The notes under the pieces were generated by a model. The model had not been told where the DNA came from and searched no databases. It saw only the letters and a list, made by a program, of their open reading frames with translations. From Ipomoea triloba (Eukaryota; Streptophyta; Magnoliopsida; Solanales; Convolvulaceae): a stretch of DNA of 64,000 nucleotides. Both the position numbers and the translations under genes were made by a program. Position 1 is the stretch's first letter. Each line of letters opens with the position of its first letter. The DNA is taken from the NCBI RefSeq assembly GCF_003576645.1, contig NC_044925.1, positions 19,915,959 through 19,979,958 on the forward strand, in the 5' to 3' direction. Shown piece after piece: positions 1 through 12,188 of the stretch.

Positions 1-3000
1 GAGCGCAATTCCCTCTCGTCTTTAGTGGTTCGTGCCTGTGCCACAATGTTCATTGTCTGATAAGCATATATCTACTTTCTTATGTTTCCTTAACCAACAT
101 TATCATAAATGTGAACAACCCAGAATTTAAAAGTAACTACAACCTGTATGTTTTACTTCATTGCTGATTATATTGACACATAATGTTTAACAGAAGTGTA
201 ACAACTTTCGAACATGTGTATGAATGAACTTTACTATAAAGAGAAATGGTCACAACATTGATTTTACAGTTTATGATCTTGTCACATATTGGTTTTATTA
301 TTATGATCTCAAAAGATAACAATTTTACACAGGTATAATACATTTAGCGTGTGGCTATGAATGAATTTAATGAAAGGGAAAATGGTCTTGATACAACAAA
401 TTTACTGATTAACTCTCAAGGCATAACGATTTTGCAAATGTGTAATATATCTAGGACATGGCTGTCAATGAATTTAATAAAATGGAAAAATATTTTTGTA
501 TGTGAAGTGAAACTTACATATGCTTTCTTCAGCAGCAATATGTCAACCAAGTATTGCAGCCATAACACATTAGTCTTGGGGAAACTGCATAGCATCAAAG
601 AGAGCAGATCCAAAATAAATAACATAAGATTATCTATTTGAGGTCTTTATTTATTCATCAACAAGGAATCAAGTACTGGTAGTTTTTGTTTCTTTCTCAA
701 AGACATTATTTTTGGAGAGAGATAGTATATCAATTTTCATTAGAAACATGACATTTTTGCTGCATCCATACTGAATAAGTGAAAAACGATAATCAACCTG
801 GGGGGGGTGGGGGGTGGCGGTAGTTTTGTGCTAAAGTGCCCAATTAATATATCAGAGACAATAATATAAGTATGAAGCAAATTATAAGAATATGGCTAGG
901 ATAGCACATCAAGAGATAAAGTACGATACGATAAATATCACAATCAAACCAATTTAACAAGTAATGAGAGAAAAAAAGAGGTCCGATATTTATAGTGTTT
1001 CAGCAACCAACTAATCCACTACCTAAGGATTGCTTAGGATTTAGCATTCCACTATACTCCGGTCCTCTTTATCCTTGGTGGGCCAATATTGGCGAACAAC
1101 CCTCATCGATAAGCTTTACACCGAGACTATCGCAATAGTCACAACAAGCTACGGACTATACAAGTCCAAATACAATCACCTTATACAACGGATTTTTTAT
1201 TACGCAGTGGTGTCTCTAAGCAGACTGATTGTGTAGAATTGAAATTCTAAGGTTGATTCTATGGATTTTAAAATGCATGCTCAAGACTCAAGTGATATTC
1301 TTGAAGGCTGTAAGATTAGAATAAGAGTACTTGGCTTTCAAGAATAACTTGAAGAAGGATAGGAAAGTTGCGCTAAAGAGATTTTTGATTGCTTGGACGA
1401 TCAAAGTTTTCAAAAGATTACTATTCAAAGTGAGGTTAGACTATATATGTGAGGGATAAGTGATGAACGGATTGAAGAAAAAAACATATGTTGGAGGTCA
1501 TTTAATGAGGAGAGAGATAGTCTAACATTCAGATTTTTCAAATAGGAAGTATGGACTGGTTCCATGGTAAGGTTGAGTAGACCTGTTGAAATTGACACCA
1601 TTCTGCCAAGCGACTGGTTGAAGACAAGGGCTAGCTTAACGGGTTCAATAGACCTATTGAGTAGTACTGTTCTTCATTTTCCAGCCAGTATTGCAGGTCT
1701 GTTCAACAGGTCTATTGACCCCGTTGAATAGCACCATTGGTTTCCAAATCTTATGCTCCCCGGGAGTATCACACTTCTTATCCTGGAGTGATTTTTGAAG
1801 TATCCCAAAGGGATTTAGAAACTTGAGTGTTACCAATATTATACCAAAAAACCCTTTGAGCTGGTTGCTAAACACCACACTAGGAAGAGGTACACAAAGC
1901 ATAGTGAATTATTGCACAACCTGTACACTCCAATAAAGTTATTAGCTACATTGTTTATTAACATCAAAACCAAGATTACATAGCATATAAATGCTAACAC
2001 ATACCTTTCTTCCCAGAATTCTCCAGTGACTTCCCTCATTTTTCTGTAAGTTTCTGACTGCAAGAGGAACAACTCAATCGAAGAATAAGAGAAAGAACCT
2101 AAAGACTAATGAATTCCTTGCCTTGTACCTGTTTGTCTCCTTTTGGGCCTTCAAAGAGTTCAGGGTCTGATGACAGGTCCAGGTAAAGTACATCTTCACC
2201 TGAGGACAAAAATGCATGAACAGCTGAGGATTTTGGCCTCTACGCAGGCATTGTAAGAGGAAAGGAAAAAAATTAGACTTTTCTTTCGGTGCTCCACTTG
2301 AGCACCATCACTATGTCTAATTTTTTGAGAACCTTATTAGTCCAATTCTCCATACTCCACTCACTTCATGGTCTAAAAGAGTCACCACAAGCTTTGTTTG
2401 GATAGTTTAGTTAAGTTCTTCAAGAGTCTGTAATATCTCCAATGAGGTAGACCACTCTGTTTTCTATTGCCACTCACCGAATGAGAGATACTTATGTCTA
2501 GTGCTTTATGTGGATGACATTGTCATCATTGACAAGGATCAAGATGGTATACCCTTCAGATGAAGACACACCTAGAGATGTAAACAATATGAGCTAGAAA
2601 AATAAAGGTGCATTTGAGCATGCCCCATTTATGAACTGAAGATTTGAACATTGTATTCAAGCTCAGTTTGTTTTAATGTTCACTAAATTTGTGTCGGGGT
2701 CTATTTAACAATAAACAACCATGTTTACCAAATTTGTTTAAGAACAACTTTAATTTAGATAGAGCAAATTACACTTTTAGTCCTCAACTATTGTAGTATT
2801 GTGGCACTGCCACTTAGTCCTACTGTTTTAATTTTACCTCAATACATCTTTGACTTCATTTGTTTGTCACAATTATTCATCCATTTAAATTTCACTATTA
2901 ATAAAGAGGGCTAACATGTTGGGGCAAGAGGTGTGAATGATGAAATTACATGTCAAGTGTAAACCCTTTTTATTAAATGGTTAAATGACAAATTTAAATG

Positions 3001-6000
3001 GAGGATTAATTGTGACAAAGAAATTAAAGTTATGGATGTAATTAGGTAAAATTAAGTATAGGACTAAATGTGGCAATGCCACATTGCTACAATAGTCGAA
3101 GACTAAAAGTGAAATTTGCTTATTTAGTTATTTATTTTCTTGATCATGAGCTCCTTGTAATGAGCTCAATTCCATTCTGCATGTCTTATCCCCTTACACA
3201 GTTACACACCAAGAATGACATATAATTTGAAAAGAAAAAACAAAGTAAAAAAAAAAAATGGCATGAGGCATGATTTCTTGCCTGTATTCATCCTTGAGAG
3301 AGTGAAGTCAATTATTGAGATAAGCAATCCAAATGTTTTCACATGTATTTGTCTTCCCTCAAGAATGAATTGCACAGTAGGAGAAGCTTTTCGTGTCAAA
3401 AGGATGTTTCCCCTAAGATTTAAGAAATAAAAGTTTATGCAAATTATAAACCAGAAACATAGACAATTTTACATTGATTTTTTGACTGTTTAACCAATCT
3501 CAAGACAAGGAAACAATACCAGTGTAAATCCCGATGCTCAAATTCATATGCTGCTTCAGCTACTGCCAAAGCAAGAGTTGCCTGGAATGTGTACTTGGCA
3601 GTTATGCAACAATAAAGAACACAGAAATCTAGTTGAGACTGTAAATTTGCATTCGCTAACCTGAACTAACAGACTCCGCGCTTCATCATAGTTCAAAAGA
3701 ACAAAGCTCTCAAGATCCTTGCCCCCATGTTCTTGAACAAAAATAATGTAGCACTGAACACGATTTTAGTTTTTAACTGTTGGCTTAGTAACAAAGTCAT
3801 GTGCATAAACATTTATCTGAAGTTACAGGCAATTATCTTGTATTGATAATTGGGAAAAATTTATTTCAAAGTTCAAACCCATTTCAAGTCTGCCTCATTC
3901 CCTGGGCACAGTTTTCAGAGAACACTATATATGATTTTATAAGGTAAAACCAAGCAACTTCTAGCTCTCTGAAAATATGTCATAAACAATAAAAATTGGC
4001 ATAGAAAGCAACCTGCTTTTCTGGAAACTCCCTAGGGTTGTCGTTTAATGTACCCTGATTCACTTCCCAGTCTTCCCATGCTCTTATCAGAGAAGCATCA
4101 TAAGGACCTTGGCATACTCTCATGCTGTGGCATCAAAATAAAAAGATTACATTATCATTGTTACAAAATTGCTTTACTGCATTTTCAGTTGACAGAATTT
4201 GTTTACAGACTGGAACTCATTTGAAACATGTCAACATGACCAAAATTAGTGACTGTTAATGACATCTCTAAGAACTAGTGCAATATTAACTTTATCCAAG
4301 CCAAGGAGTTTTAAAATGATTTTAGAATCAAAATGTGTTTCTGAAAACTAAATCAACACTATTTTCTGTGATGTATTATAGTTTGCAAGACCTGCTGCTA
4401 GTTGACTATGTATCATTTCTTCCCACTATCTCAACCAAGTCTCCCACACAAAAATTCCCTTGAAAGGAAAGCTGAGAGGGAAAAAGAAAATCATAAAAGA
4501 TCAAACTAGTAGATACCCCTTTGTTATATCCTAGACAAGATTTGCCAAGCAGAAACCTGAAATTTGGTCCAAAGCCCCCATTATTGCCCAATGAAGGGGA
4601 TACAAATGATGACACTTCATACAATTGCGTAATAGTTGATGTATCGTTTCTCACGCAGAAATTCCATCTGGGCTGTGCTAGTAGAACACAATAGCAAATA
4701 ACTTACTCTATTGTTTGTATGAATGAAGTGCAGCAATTCAACATGTCATTTTCACATCCTCTTAGACTATTAAGGGTGCCAGACAGTACGACTTCCTCAA
4801 GTAGTTCTTCTGCTTTCTGTAACATGTGAAACATAGATACTGAATTAGAACAATCAGCAAAAACACTGACAGAAGAATTTTAAAAACTCCCCTTTTATAT
4901 GTTACCAGATTCAGTAGTTAAGCCTTCAATCCTTCAAATCAATTTTTCTTTAACAGAATCAAAAAAGGAAGTCTTTTGAACTAATACCTTCTGTATTTCT
5001 CCATTCACTCGTAAATCTCCATCAAATGGAACAATCTTACATACATTTTCTCCAACCTTGAAAGCTTCCCCGTATGTCCCTTCACCAATCTTGACAATAT
5101 CTGTAGGGTTACTGCATTGAATAAGTTTCAAAAGGAAAAAAGCAATTGCATGTTAGCGTAACCAAAGTAAGATATGTCTGTGGACACAGGACAAATACTA
5201 TCACAAAGGAAATAAAAAGTACTCCGGTAGTAAGAATGTAGTTTGAACAGTGAGGCTATCTATATAGTTGAAATGCTGCAGTTAGATTAGTAAGAGAAAC
5301 CCGCACCAAGAATTTGATATGACATCTAGTAGTGTGAAAGGATGTGACTGCCCACATGCTGCTAACAGTGCCAAAAACGGATCCCAACTGTGAGCATCCA
5401 ATGAAGAAGGCCTTGAGGTCAGAGAAAGTTTTCCAACTTGAACTTCAATATCTCCACCATCATCCTCTACAACAGTATGAACTTCTGCAATGCTTCTTTC
5501 TGAAGATGCCTTCCTTTTGGAGATATCTTCATTAGTGAAATCAAGGCATCTCTTTTCATTAAAACACAAGCCTAACTGCAGTTGTATGGATGCATTTTCT
5601 GACGCTTTAAGGATTGAGTATCTAGACAATTCATAAGGAGCAGATTCCCTCCGTGATGCTGGAGTTTCTAGTATCTTGGAAAGTGAAATAGGTGGTGCAT
5701 AGCTATTATTTAATTTCTTAGAAAGCAACCATTTCTGTAAAATTGATGTTAGGCGTGGTATTGCAACATGATCTGTTTGGATGGCCATGGTCCATGTACC
5801 AGATTTCTTAGGAGAGGGGCTTTCCTCCATTAAGTCAAACGCATCAACCTCTTCAAAGTAGGCCTTCTCCTTGTCAAAGTTGGGAAGCTCTACTGCTTTC
5901 CCCTAGAAAGGTGTAAGAAATAGATGGAAGGAAATGACAACTAATATTAGTATGTTAGATTCATTTGGCTTATGTAGCATTTGCAACCAATTTAAATTAA

Positions 6001-7798
6001 AGTACCCTTGGAAGAGGTGGTTTTGCTTTTCTTCCTGGCTTCCTCCGTTGAGGTTTCACACATGCAGTGACAGCAATACTAGTCCTCCCTCTGTCGATTA
6101 AAATTAAAGCAGCAGTCCAAGAGTGGAGTTCAGTAATCAATTGCCAATTACATTTCCAATAGCAGAGAACTTGAAATATCAGCATGATAGTAGTAAAGTA
6201 GCAATAAACTTGAGAAGAAATCACAGCACATTAAGCCACTAGACAATACAATAAATTGAACTCAAAGGAATAGCTAAACAAAAAATTAACAGGACCAGGT
6301 TGCAAGTGGCAAGGAAAGCATTTACAGGAAGAGAACATGAAGTTTTGCACTCATTCTCACCCCTAAAATCCACATTAACATTGAATAGAATGTGTGGTTA
6401 ACACAGATTCACACAACCCACTTTGTTGACCTATGTTTTAAGTTTTCATCCCATGAGTTGACTATTTGAATCACACAGGGTATAATCTGCATAACCGGCA
6501 GCTTCAACTAGTATTTTAATAACCCATCCAAAAAAGAGGACTAAATAGTTATGTGTCTTAATACAAACAGTTTGATAGTACTACTACAATCTGTTAAAGA
6601 TAGCTTGCTTGGGAATGAACGCGGAACTGTAATCTTCATCACATACAAACTTCATTGAATTTTTTTTTTTAAACCCCTCAGTCCATAGTCAATTAGTCAC
6701 CAATGTTTAGTTTTATTACATATAGTTGGCAGCTAAATATCTACACATAGTACCAAGCACATCAGAGGAAGTAGTATTCACATCACTGCAGCTTACCAAG
6801 TTCCATTAGCCAGTCAGTAAACAAGGTGTTACATAACCAACCTTCTGATGCTTAGAACAGCCTCACTTGCAAGAATCATCATATCATATTCTTGAGCTAC
6901 ACATCTAATTTTTTGGAACCACATATAAGGGACTTAATGTCTTCGTCTACGCTCAACCATATGATTATTTGTTGAAGGATAAGACATGTCATTTTCCCCC
7001 ACAGCATCAAATTCGATTATGGTATCATTACTTTTTTTGATAAGTTCATTTGTGCTCAACCATATGATCATTTGTTGACAGATAAGCCATGCCATTTATC
7101 CCCTTGGCATCAGACTGAATTATGTTATCATTACTTTTTTGGTTTATTTTCTTTCTTCTTATAAATACAACAGGCAAAATGACCACACTAGAAGTGAAAT
7201 TCATTTCAAGCTTTAAAAAAACTAAAATGTTCCCTAAATGGACTTCATTTGTTACAAACAATGAAGAGTACTTATAATACTTCTGCAGAAGAAGAAAAAA
7301 ATACTCCATACTTATTATCTCATAATTCTTAACAGCAGAAACTAATTAGTTTTCAGGTTCAGCAAAATTAGGACACATATAACCTGGTGGAAAGGGAACG
7401 GTTCCAACTTATACGATTGGGAGGGGCAAGACTCAGACGATTCTCGACCTCCGAGCTTGTACTCGAATCCCTTCTGAAAGAAGAACAAAAACAAATCTTA
7501 GGCTCCAAAAATTTTCAACGAAAAAGTGAAATTCTTAAATGCGATAAGGTAATAAATAACCTTGCTACATTTTGCTGAGTGTTAGTTTGAGGCTTTCTCC
7601 TCCGATAAATGACGGCAATTTCGGGCTCTTGAGGCTTTACAGGACGCTGTTCGTTCCTTTTTTGCTCGGAGGCTATGAGCTCCGCCCACAAATCACCTGC
7701 AACTCATGAAAATGGGAGCTGAAGTTGAGAAGAAATCCAAAAAATAGAGACATTTTTGTTTTGCACTTCCATCTTCGTATACCTGCGCGAGAAGACAT
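1..7798 (-). CDS. HASPIN: Haspin-type histone H3 Thr3 kinase (3' end off the left edge)
   Basis: Haspin phosphorylates histone H3 at Thr3 in mitosis and helps place the chromosomal passenger complex at centromeres (family knowledge). I rebuilt 15 exons on the minus strand: 7783-7798, 7561-7696, 7384-7473, 6006-6090, 5307-5902, 4988-5111, 4707-4816, 4013-4124, 3661-3753, 3520-3581, 3282-3412, 2129-2199, 2005-2057, 518-584 and <1-56. Reading frame carries through every junction, giving about 600 codons in the window; the last few dozen residues lie to the left. Visible motifs: MSSRAGDLWAEL start, SLSTRGR and EESPSPKKS in the N-terminal half, glycine loop GEGTYGEAF (about 317-325), Lys333 in VCKIVP, catalytic HRDLHWGN (Asp472, Asn477), and IIDFT at 508-512 where the usual DFG is DFT, as in haspins. 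Intron 11 uses a GC donor. The order and content of segments match plant haspins end to end, so I am very sure of the family. Confidence 0.96.
585..2004. other. Large haspin intron 13, non-coding
   Basis: This 1.4 kb intron lies between the haspin exons at 2005-2057 and 518-584. It holds a G-rich run near 800-822 on the plus strand, a stretch near 1000-1250 that looks like non-coding retrotransposon sequence, and a block at 1570-1730 with the recurring words 'tagacctgttga' and 'caatagacctattgag'. I see no intact gene and cannot name the repeats. Confidence 0.6.
2380..2563 (+). pseudogene. Copia reverse transcriptase fragment in haspin intron 11
   Basis: An uninterrupted stretch at 2447-2560 reads VDHSVFYCH followed by LVLYVDDIVII, the YVDD catalytic core of Ty1/Copia reverse transcriptase, ending at a stop at 2561. 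Just upstream, in the same frame with stops, is a degraded SPQALFG, the usual SPRAWF block. It is antisense to haspin and far too short to act. It is a relic of an old Copia insertion inside the intron. Confidence 0.75.
2763..3120. mobile_element. MITE with long inverted ends in haspin intron 11
   Basis: The left end begins AGCAAATTACACTTTTAGTC, and the reverse complement of the right end begins AGCAAATTTCACTTTTAGTC, one mismatch in 20. The match continues imperfectly for over 60 bases through the 'gtggcactgccac' block. There is no coding capacity. The layout (long inverted ends, about 358 bp) suggests a MULE-derived MITE. I could not define a convincing target duplication. Related ends occur at 15918, 28542, 29285 and 29612. 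Confidence 0.65.
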
Positions 7799-8037
7799 GA
7801 CGCGACTTTGAGTTTGAAGTGGAGGCGTTAGCGGTAAAGCGGTGGCGTCATTGCACAGTGGAGACTGCCAGTGCCAGAGAGGGGATTTTCAAATTTGAAA
7901 AATATGACGGCTGAAGCCTTTATATGTAAGACGACGTCGTGTATATTCCGGTAAGAACCGTAAGATGGAAACTGGAAAGGACACCAAGGTTGAAATGGGT
8001 TTTTGAGCAAGGTTTTTTTGTTGATGTGGAGCATGTG

Positions 8038-8040
<3 letters not shown>
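7799..8040. promoter_or_regulatory. 5' flank of haspin
   Basis: This is the short stretch between the haspin start codon and the repeat cluster that begins with a T run at 8041. It probably holds the haspin 5' leader and core promoter. I see no clear TATA box or other motif that I would defend. Confidence 0.35.
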
Positions 8041-8075
<35 letters not shown>

Positions 8076-8454
8076 ATTTTACCGCTTGTAAAGTAAGTGA
8101 TGTTTACTTTATTTCTCTATTTTTCTAATTTCAATTTTTCATTTTTCCATTTCTTCAATTTTCCTTCATCATTCCTCCAATTTTTCATTTCTCCATTCCT
8201 CCCGTTTTTCATTTCTCTAATTATCCATTTTATTAAATACAATTATTACATATAACATTTGAACATTTATACAACAAAGATAATAATAATAATAATAATT
8301 AATAATAGTAATAATAATAATAATATTATGTGTGTAAGGATAAAGGAAAAGAGAAAAAAGATAATAATAATAATAATAATAGCAATAACAATAAGAACAA
8401 TATCAATAAGAATAATAATAATGACGACAACAATAATAAAAATAATACAATAAC

Positions 8455-8488
<34 letters not shown>

Positions 8489-9354
8489 TAAATAATAATA
8501 AGAATTTAATAATAACAATAAGAATTTAATAATAACAATAATAATAGAATAATAAAAATAAGAATCTATACTATTAATAAAAACAATATCATCAGTTTTA
8601 ACTTCCCGCCCAAAACAGACCTATAATATTATGGTTTGCGTAATATTGTAAAATATGGTAATACAATTCCTATTCCTAATACAATTGTAAATTAAAATAG
8701 AATTTCTAATAAAATATATTCTTCCCTACGTTCCTATTCGTAATACAATTTTAGACTAGAATTACTAATGGTTAGTAATAATTCAGTATATATATTTCTC
8801 TGCAATGCAATCTATACTATTAATAAAAACAATCTATACTATTAATAAAAACAATATCCTCATTCGTGCATACACGAGTCAAGCATTTTTAAGTTCATTT
8901 TAGGATTTCGTTTGCACCCCACACTGCGCGCGAGAGAGAGTCTCTATGCTATGCAATTCAATAAGCCTTAGAAAAACTCTTGTATAAGTAGTGGTGCAAA
9001 CCACTTCTCAAACCAATGTGGGACAAAAGTTACTTGAAAGGTTTTTCTCTATATTTTTCTAATTCAAATGTGTCAACTTTGAGAACCAATTTCTCATTCA
9101 CCCATTATCAGTTTTGAGCGTACAATATATAAATCTTTTCGTCTAACTACGAAGAACACGAATCCACTTTGACCCGACCCAAATCGAAAGTGGACCCCAC
9201 ATATATTTGTACCACAATATTGCCAGTAAAATGCTATTTTATGCTAATTTTTTTCCAACAGTTATTTGTTCAGAGAATATCAACGTGTTGAAGGAAGAAG
9301 ATGATATATAGTGAAGGGCAATATCATCTTCACTATATATCATCTTCTTCCTCC
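8041..9354. repeat. Copy 1 of an unmerged contig overlap (T run, AAT microsatellite, Helitron 5' part)
   Basis: This stretch recurs at an offset of 1319 bp (from 9360 on), apparently base for base, up to 9345. It ends in a single N at 9355. It contains a 33-base T run, degenerate AAT/ATA microsatellite at about 8278-8510, and Helitron-like 5' ends. The low-complexity peptides readable here (runs of I, N and Y) are microsatellite translations, not genes. I read the pair as one genomic locus printed twice. Confidence 0.85.
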
Positions 9355-9355
9355 N

Positions 9356-9394
<39 letters not shown>

Positions 9395-9773
9395 ATTTTA
9401 CCGCTTGTAAAGTAAGTGATGTTTACTTTATTTCTCTATTTTTCTAATTTCAATTTTTCATTTTTCCATTTCTTCAATTTTCCTTCATCATTCCTCCAAT
9501 TTTTCATTTCTCCATTCCTCCCGTTTTTCATTTCTCTAATTATCCATTTTATTAAATACAATTATTACATATAACATTTGAACATTTATACAACAAAGAT
9601 AATAATAATAATAATAATTAATAATAGTAATAATAATAATAATATTATGTGTGTAAGGATAAAGGAAAAGAGAAAAAAGATAATAATAATAATAATAATA
9701 GCAATAACAATAAGAACAATATCAATAAGAATAATAATAATGACGACAACAATAATAAAAATAATACAATAAC

Positions 9774-9807
<34 letters not shown>

Positions 9808-10664
9808 TAAATAATAATAAGAATTTAATAATAACAATAAGAATTTAATAATAACAATAATAATAGAATAATAAAAATAAGAATCTATACTATTAATAAA
9901 AACAATATCATCAGTTTTAACTTCCCGCCCAAAACAGACCTATAATATTATGGTTTGCGTAATATTGTAAAATATGGTAATACAATTCCTATTCCTAATA
10001 CAATTGTAAATTAAAATAGAATTTCTAATAAAATATATTCTTCCCTACGTTCCTATTCGTAATACAATTTTAGACTAGAATTACTAATGGTTAGTAATAA
10101 TTCAGTATATATATTTCTCTGCAATGCAATCTATACTATTAATAAAAACAATCTATACTATTAATAAAAACAATATCCTCATTCGTGCATACACGAGTCA
10201 AGCATTTTTAAGTTCATTTTAGGATTTCGTTTGCACCCCACACTGCGCGCGAGAGAGAGTCTCTATGCTATGCAATTCAATAAGCCTTAGAAAAACTCTT
10301 GTATAAGTAGTGGTGCAAACCACTTCTCAAACCAATGTGGGACAAAAGTTACTTGAAAGGTTTTTCTCTATATTTTTCTAATTCAAATGTGTCAACTTTG
10401 AGAACCAATTTCTCATTCACCCATTATCAGTTTTGAGCGTACAATATATAAATCTTTTCGTCTAACTACGAAGAACACGAATCCACTTTGACCCGACCCA
10501 AATCGAAAGTGGACCCCACATATATTTGTACCACAATATTGCCAGTAAAATGCTATTTTATGCTAATTTTTTTCCAACAGTTATTTGTTCAGAGAATATC
10601 AACGTGTTGAAGGAAGAAGATGATATATAGTGAAGGGCAATATCATCTTCACTATATATCATCT
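9356..10664. repeat. Copy 2 of the 1319-bp-offset duplication
   Basis: Starts in the T run straight after the N at 9355 and repeats 8041-9345. The two copies part company at 9345/10664, inside a palindrome, where copy 1 ends 9 bases later in the N and copy 2 continues into new sequence. This is the pattern left when two overlapping contigs are joined without merging. Confidence 0.85.
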
Positions 10665-11146
10665 ATATATAGTGAAGGGCAATATCATCTTCACTATATA
10701 TCATCTTCTTCCTCCAACACAACGCTTCATCTTCACTATATATCATCTTCTTCCTCCAACACAACGCTGTACGGTCAACCAACAATTACTCGACTGATTA
10801 TCCCATTACTTCCATGTAAATTTTTCTCTAATATAGTTATACTTACTGAATATCAAAATATAAGTGTACCTCAAGATCTTGCAATAACTAACCGACAAGT
10901 AATTAAATTAATGAATATGATGCAATAATGTAAATTATCTACCAATTGCATTTATACACTTATTTTAGAACACTGAATTTTTGTGATATTTGTTGCATGC
11001 AAGGAAGACTCATACTATAATTGCATTTATACACTTATTCATACTCATATTCGATGTTATAATTTATATAACTGTATATCGATTCAAATATTTCTTAAAA
11101 TATTATAACAAATTCATTCCGTGCAACGCACGGGTGAAAATACTAG
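9884..11146 (+). mobile_element. Non-autonomous Helitron
   Basis: The 5' end is A|TCTATACTATTAATAAAAAC, with TC as the first bases (9884; same end at 8565 in the duplicate). The 3' end has a short hairpin, CCGTGC-AAC-GCACGG, followed about 9 bases later by CTAG at 11143-11146 and a T outside, matching the Helitron CTRR rule with insertion between A and T. No Rep/helicase coding sequence is present. Extra copies of the 5' end lie inside (near 10130 and 10150), so insertions are nested. The 3' end recurs at 12622 because of the second false duplication. Confidence 0.8.
10612..10760. repeat. Palindrome and short tandem repeat at the contig breaks
   Basis: A GATATATAGTGAAG arm, an 11-base spacer and the matching CTTCACTATATATC arm form a hairpin; at 9293-9354 the perfect arms reach 24 bases each. 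The 'cttcactatatatcatcttcttcctcc' type unit is then repeated, with CAACACAACGCT between copies. Both assembly breaks at 9355 and 12188 fall in this motif. Confidence 0.75.
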
Positions 11147-12187
11147 TAATAATAATAACAATAACAACAACAATAATCTATACTATTAATAAACACAAAA
11201 TACTCAAATTTAACTTCTGTTCAAAACACTCATGAACTATTAAGGTTTGCGTAAAAAATATATTAATAAAATTTCTAATAAAATATATTCTTCTCTACGT
11301 TCCTATTCGTAATACAATTCTAGATTAAAATTACTAATAGTAATAATACAATACATATATAGGTTTGCGTAATATTGTAAAATATGATAATACAATTCCT
11401 AATAAAATATATTCTTCTCTACGTTCATATTCGTAATATTCTATATTAAAATGACTAATTATAATAATACAGTACGTATATTTTCCTACAATGCAATCTA
11501 TACTTCTATGCTATTAATAAAAACAAAATCCACAATTTTAACTTCCTGCCCAAAACTCTCCTATATTATTAAGGTTTGCGTAATATTGTAAAATATGGTA
11601 ATACAATTAATTCATATTCGTAATACAATTCTACATTAAAATATGGTAATACAATTCCTAATAAAAATATATTCTTCCCTACGTTTCTATTCGTAATACA
11701 ATTCTATATTAAAATTACTAATTGTAATAATACAATACATATATTTTCCTGCAATTCAATCTATCTATACTACTAATAAAAACAATATCCTCAACTTTAA
11801 CTTCCCGCCCAAAACACTTCTATACTATTAAGAATTGCGTAATATTGTAAAATATGGTAATACAATTCTTATTTGTAATACAATTGTACATTGAAATAGG
11901 CATTTGATTTGGATTCCTTTATGGTTTAATTATACTACACAATTCAATTTTTTTTAAAAGTTGAATTGTATTTATACTAGTGCAAACTCACATATTTTGT
12001 TTATTGTAGGACAAATGCTAGTTGAAAGTCTTTCAAAACTTCATTTTTTTCAACTAAATGGTTAGACTTTGAAAATCAATTTCTCATTCACTCATTATCA
12101 ATTTAAGTGTGTAATATATCAAATTAAACATTTTACTTAGAAGAATCCAAATTTACTTTAACATGAAACAAATCAGAAGTGGACCTC
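10727..12187. repeat. Copy 1 of the 1476-bp-offset duplication
   Basis: The sequence from 10727 to 12187 recurs at 12203-13663 after the single N at 12188. It includes the Helitron 3' end and, downstream, further Helitron-type 5' ends with TC at 11177, 11497 and 11760 and no matching 3' ends. The short open frames here are identical in both copies and have no recognisable product. Confidence 0.85.
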
Positions 12188-12188
12188 N

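Noticed and set aside
5344..5535. Plus-strand open frame within haspin
   Set aside because: It is the shadow of haspin exon 5 on the other strand.
8259..8518. Open frames rich in Ile, Asn and Tyr on both strands (also at 9578-9837)
   Set aside because: They are translations of an AAT/ATA microsatellite, duplicated by the assembly artefact.
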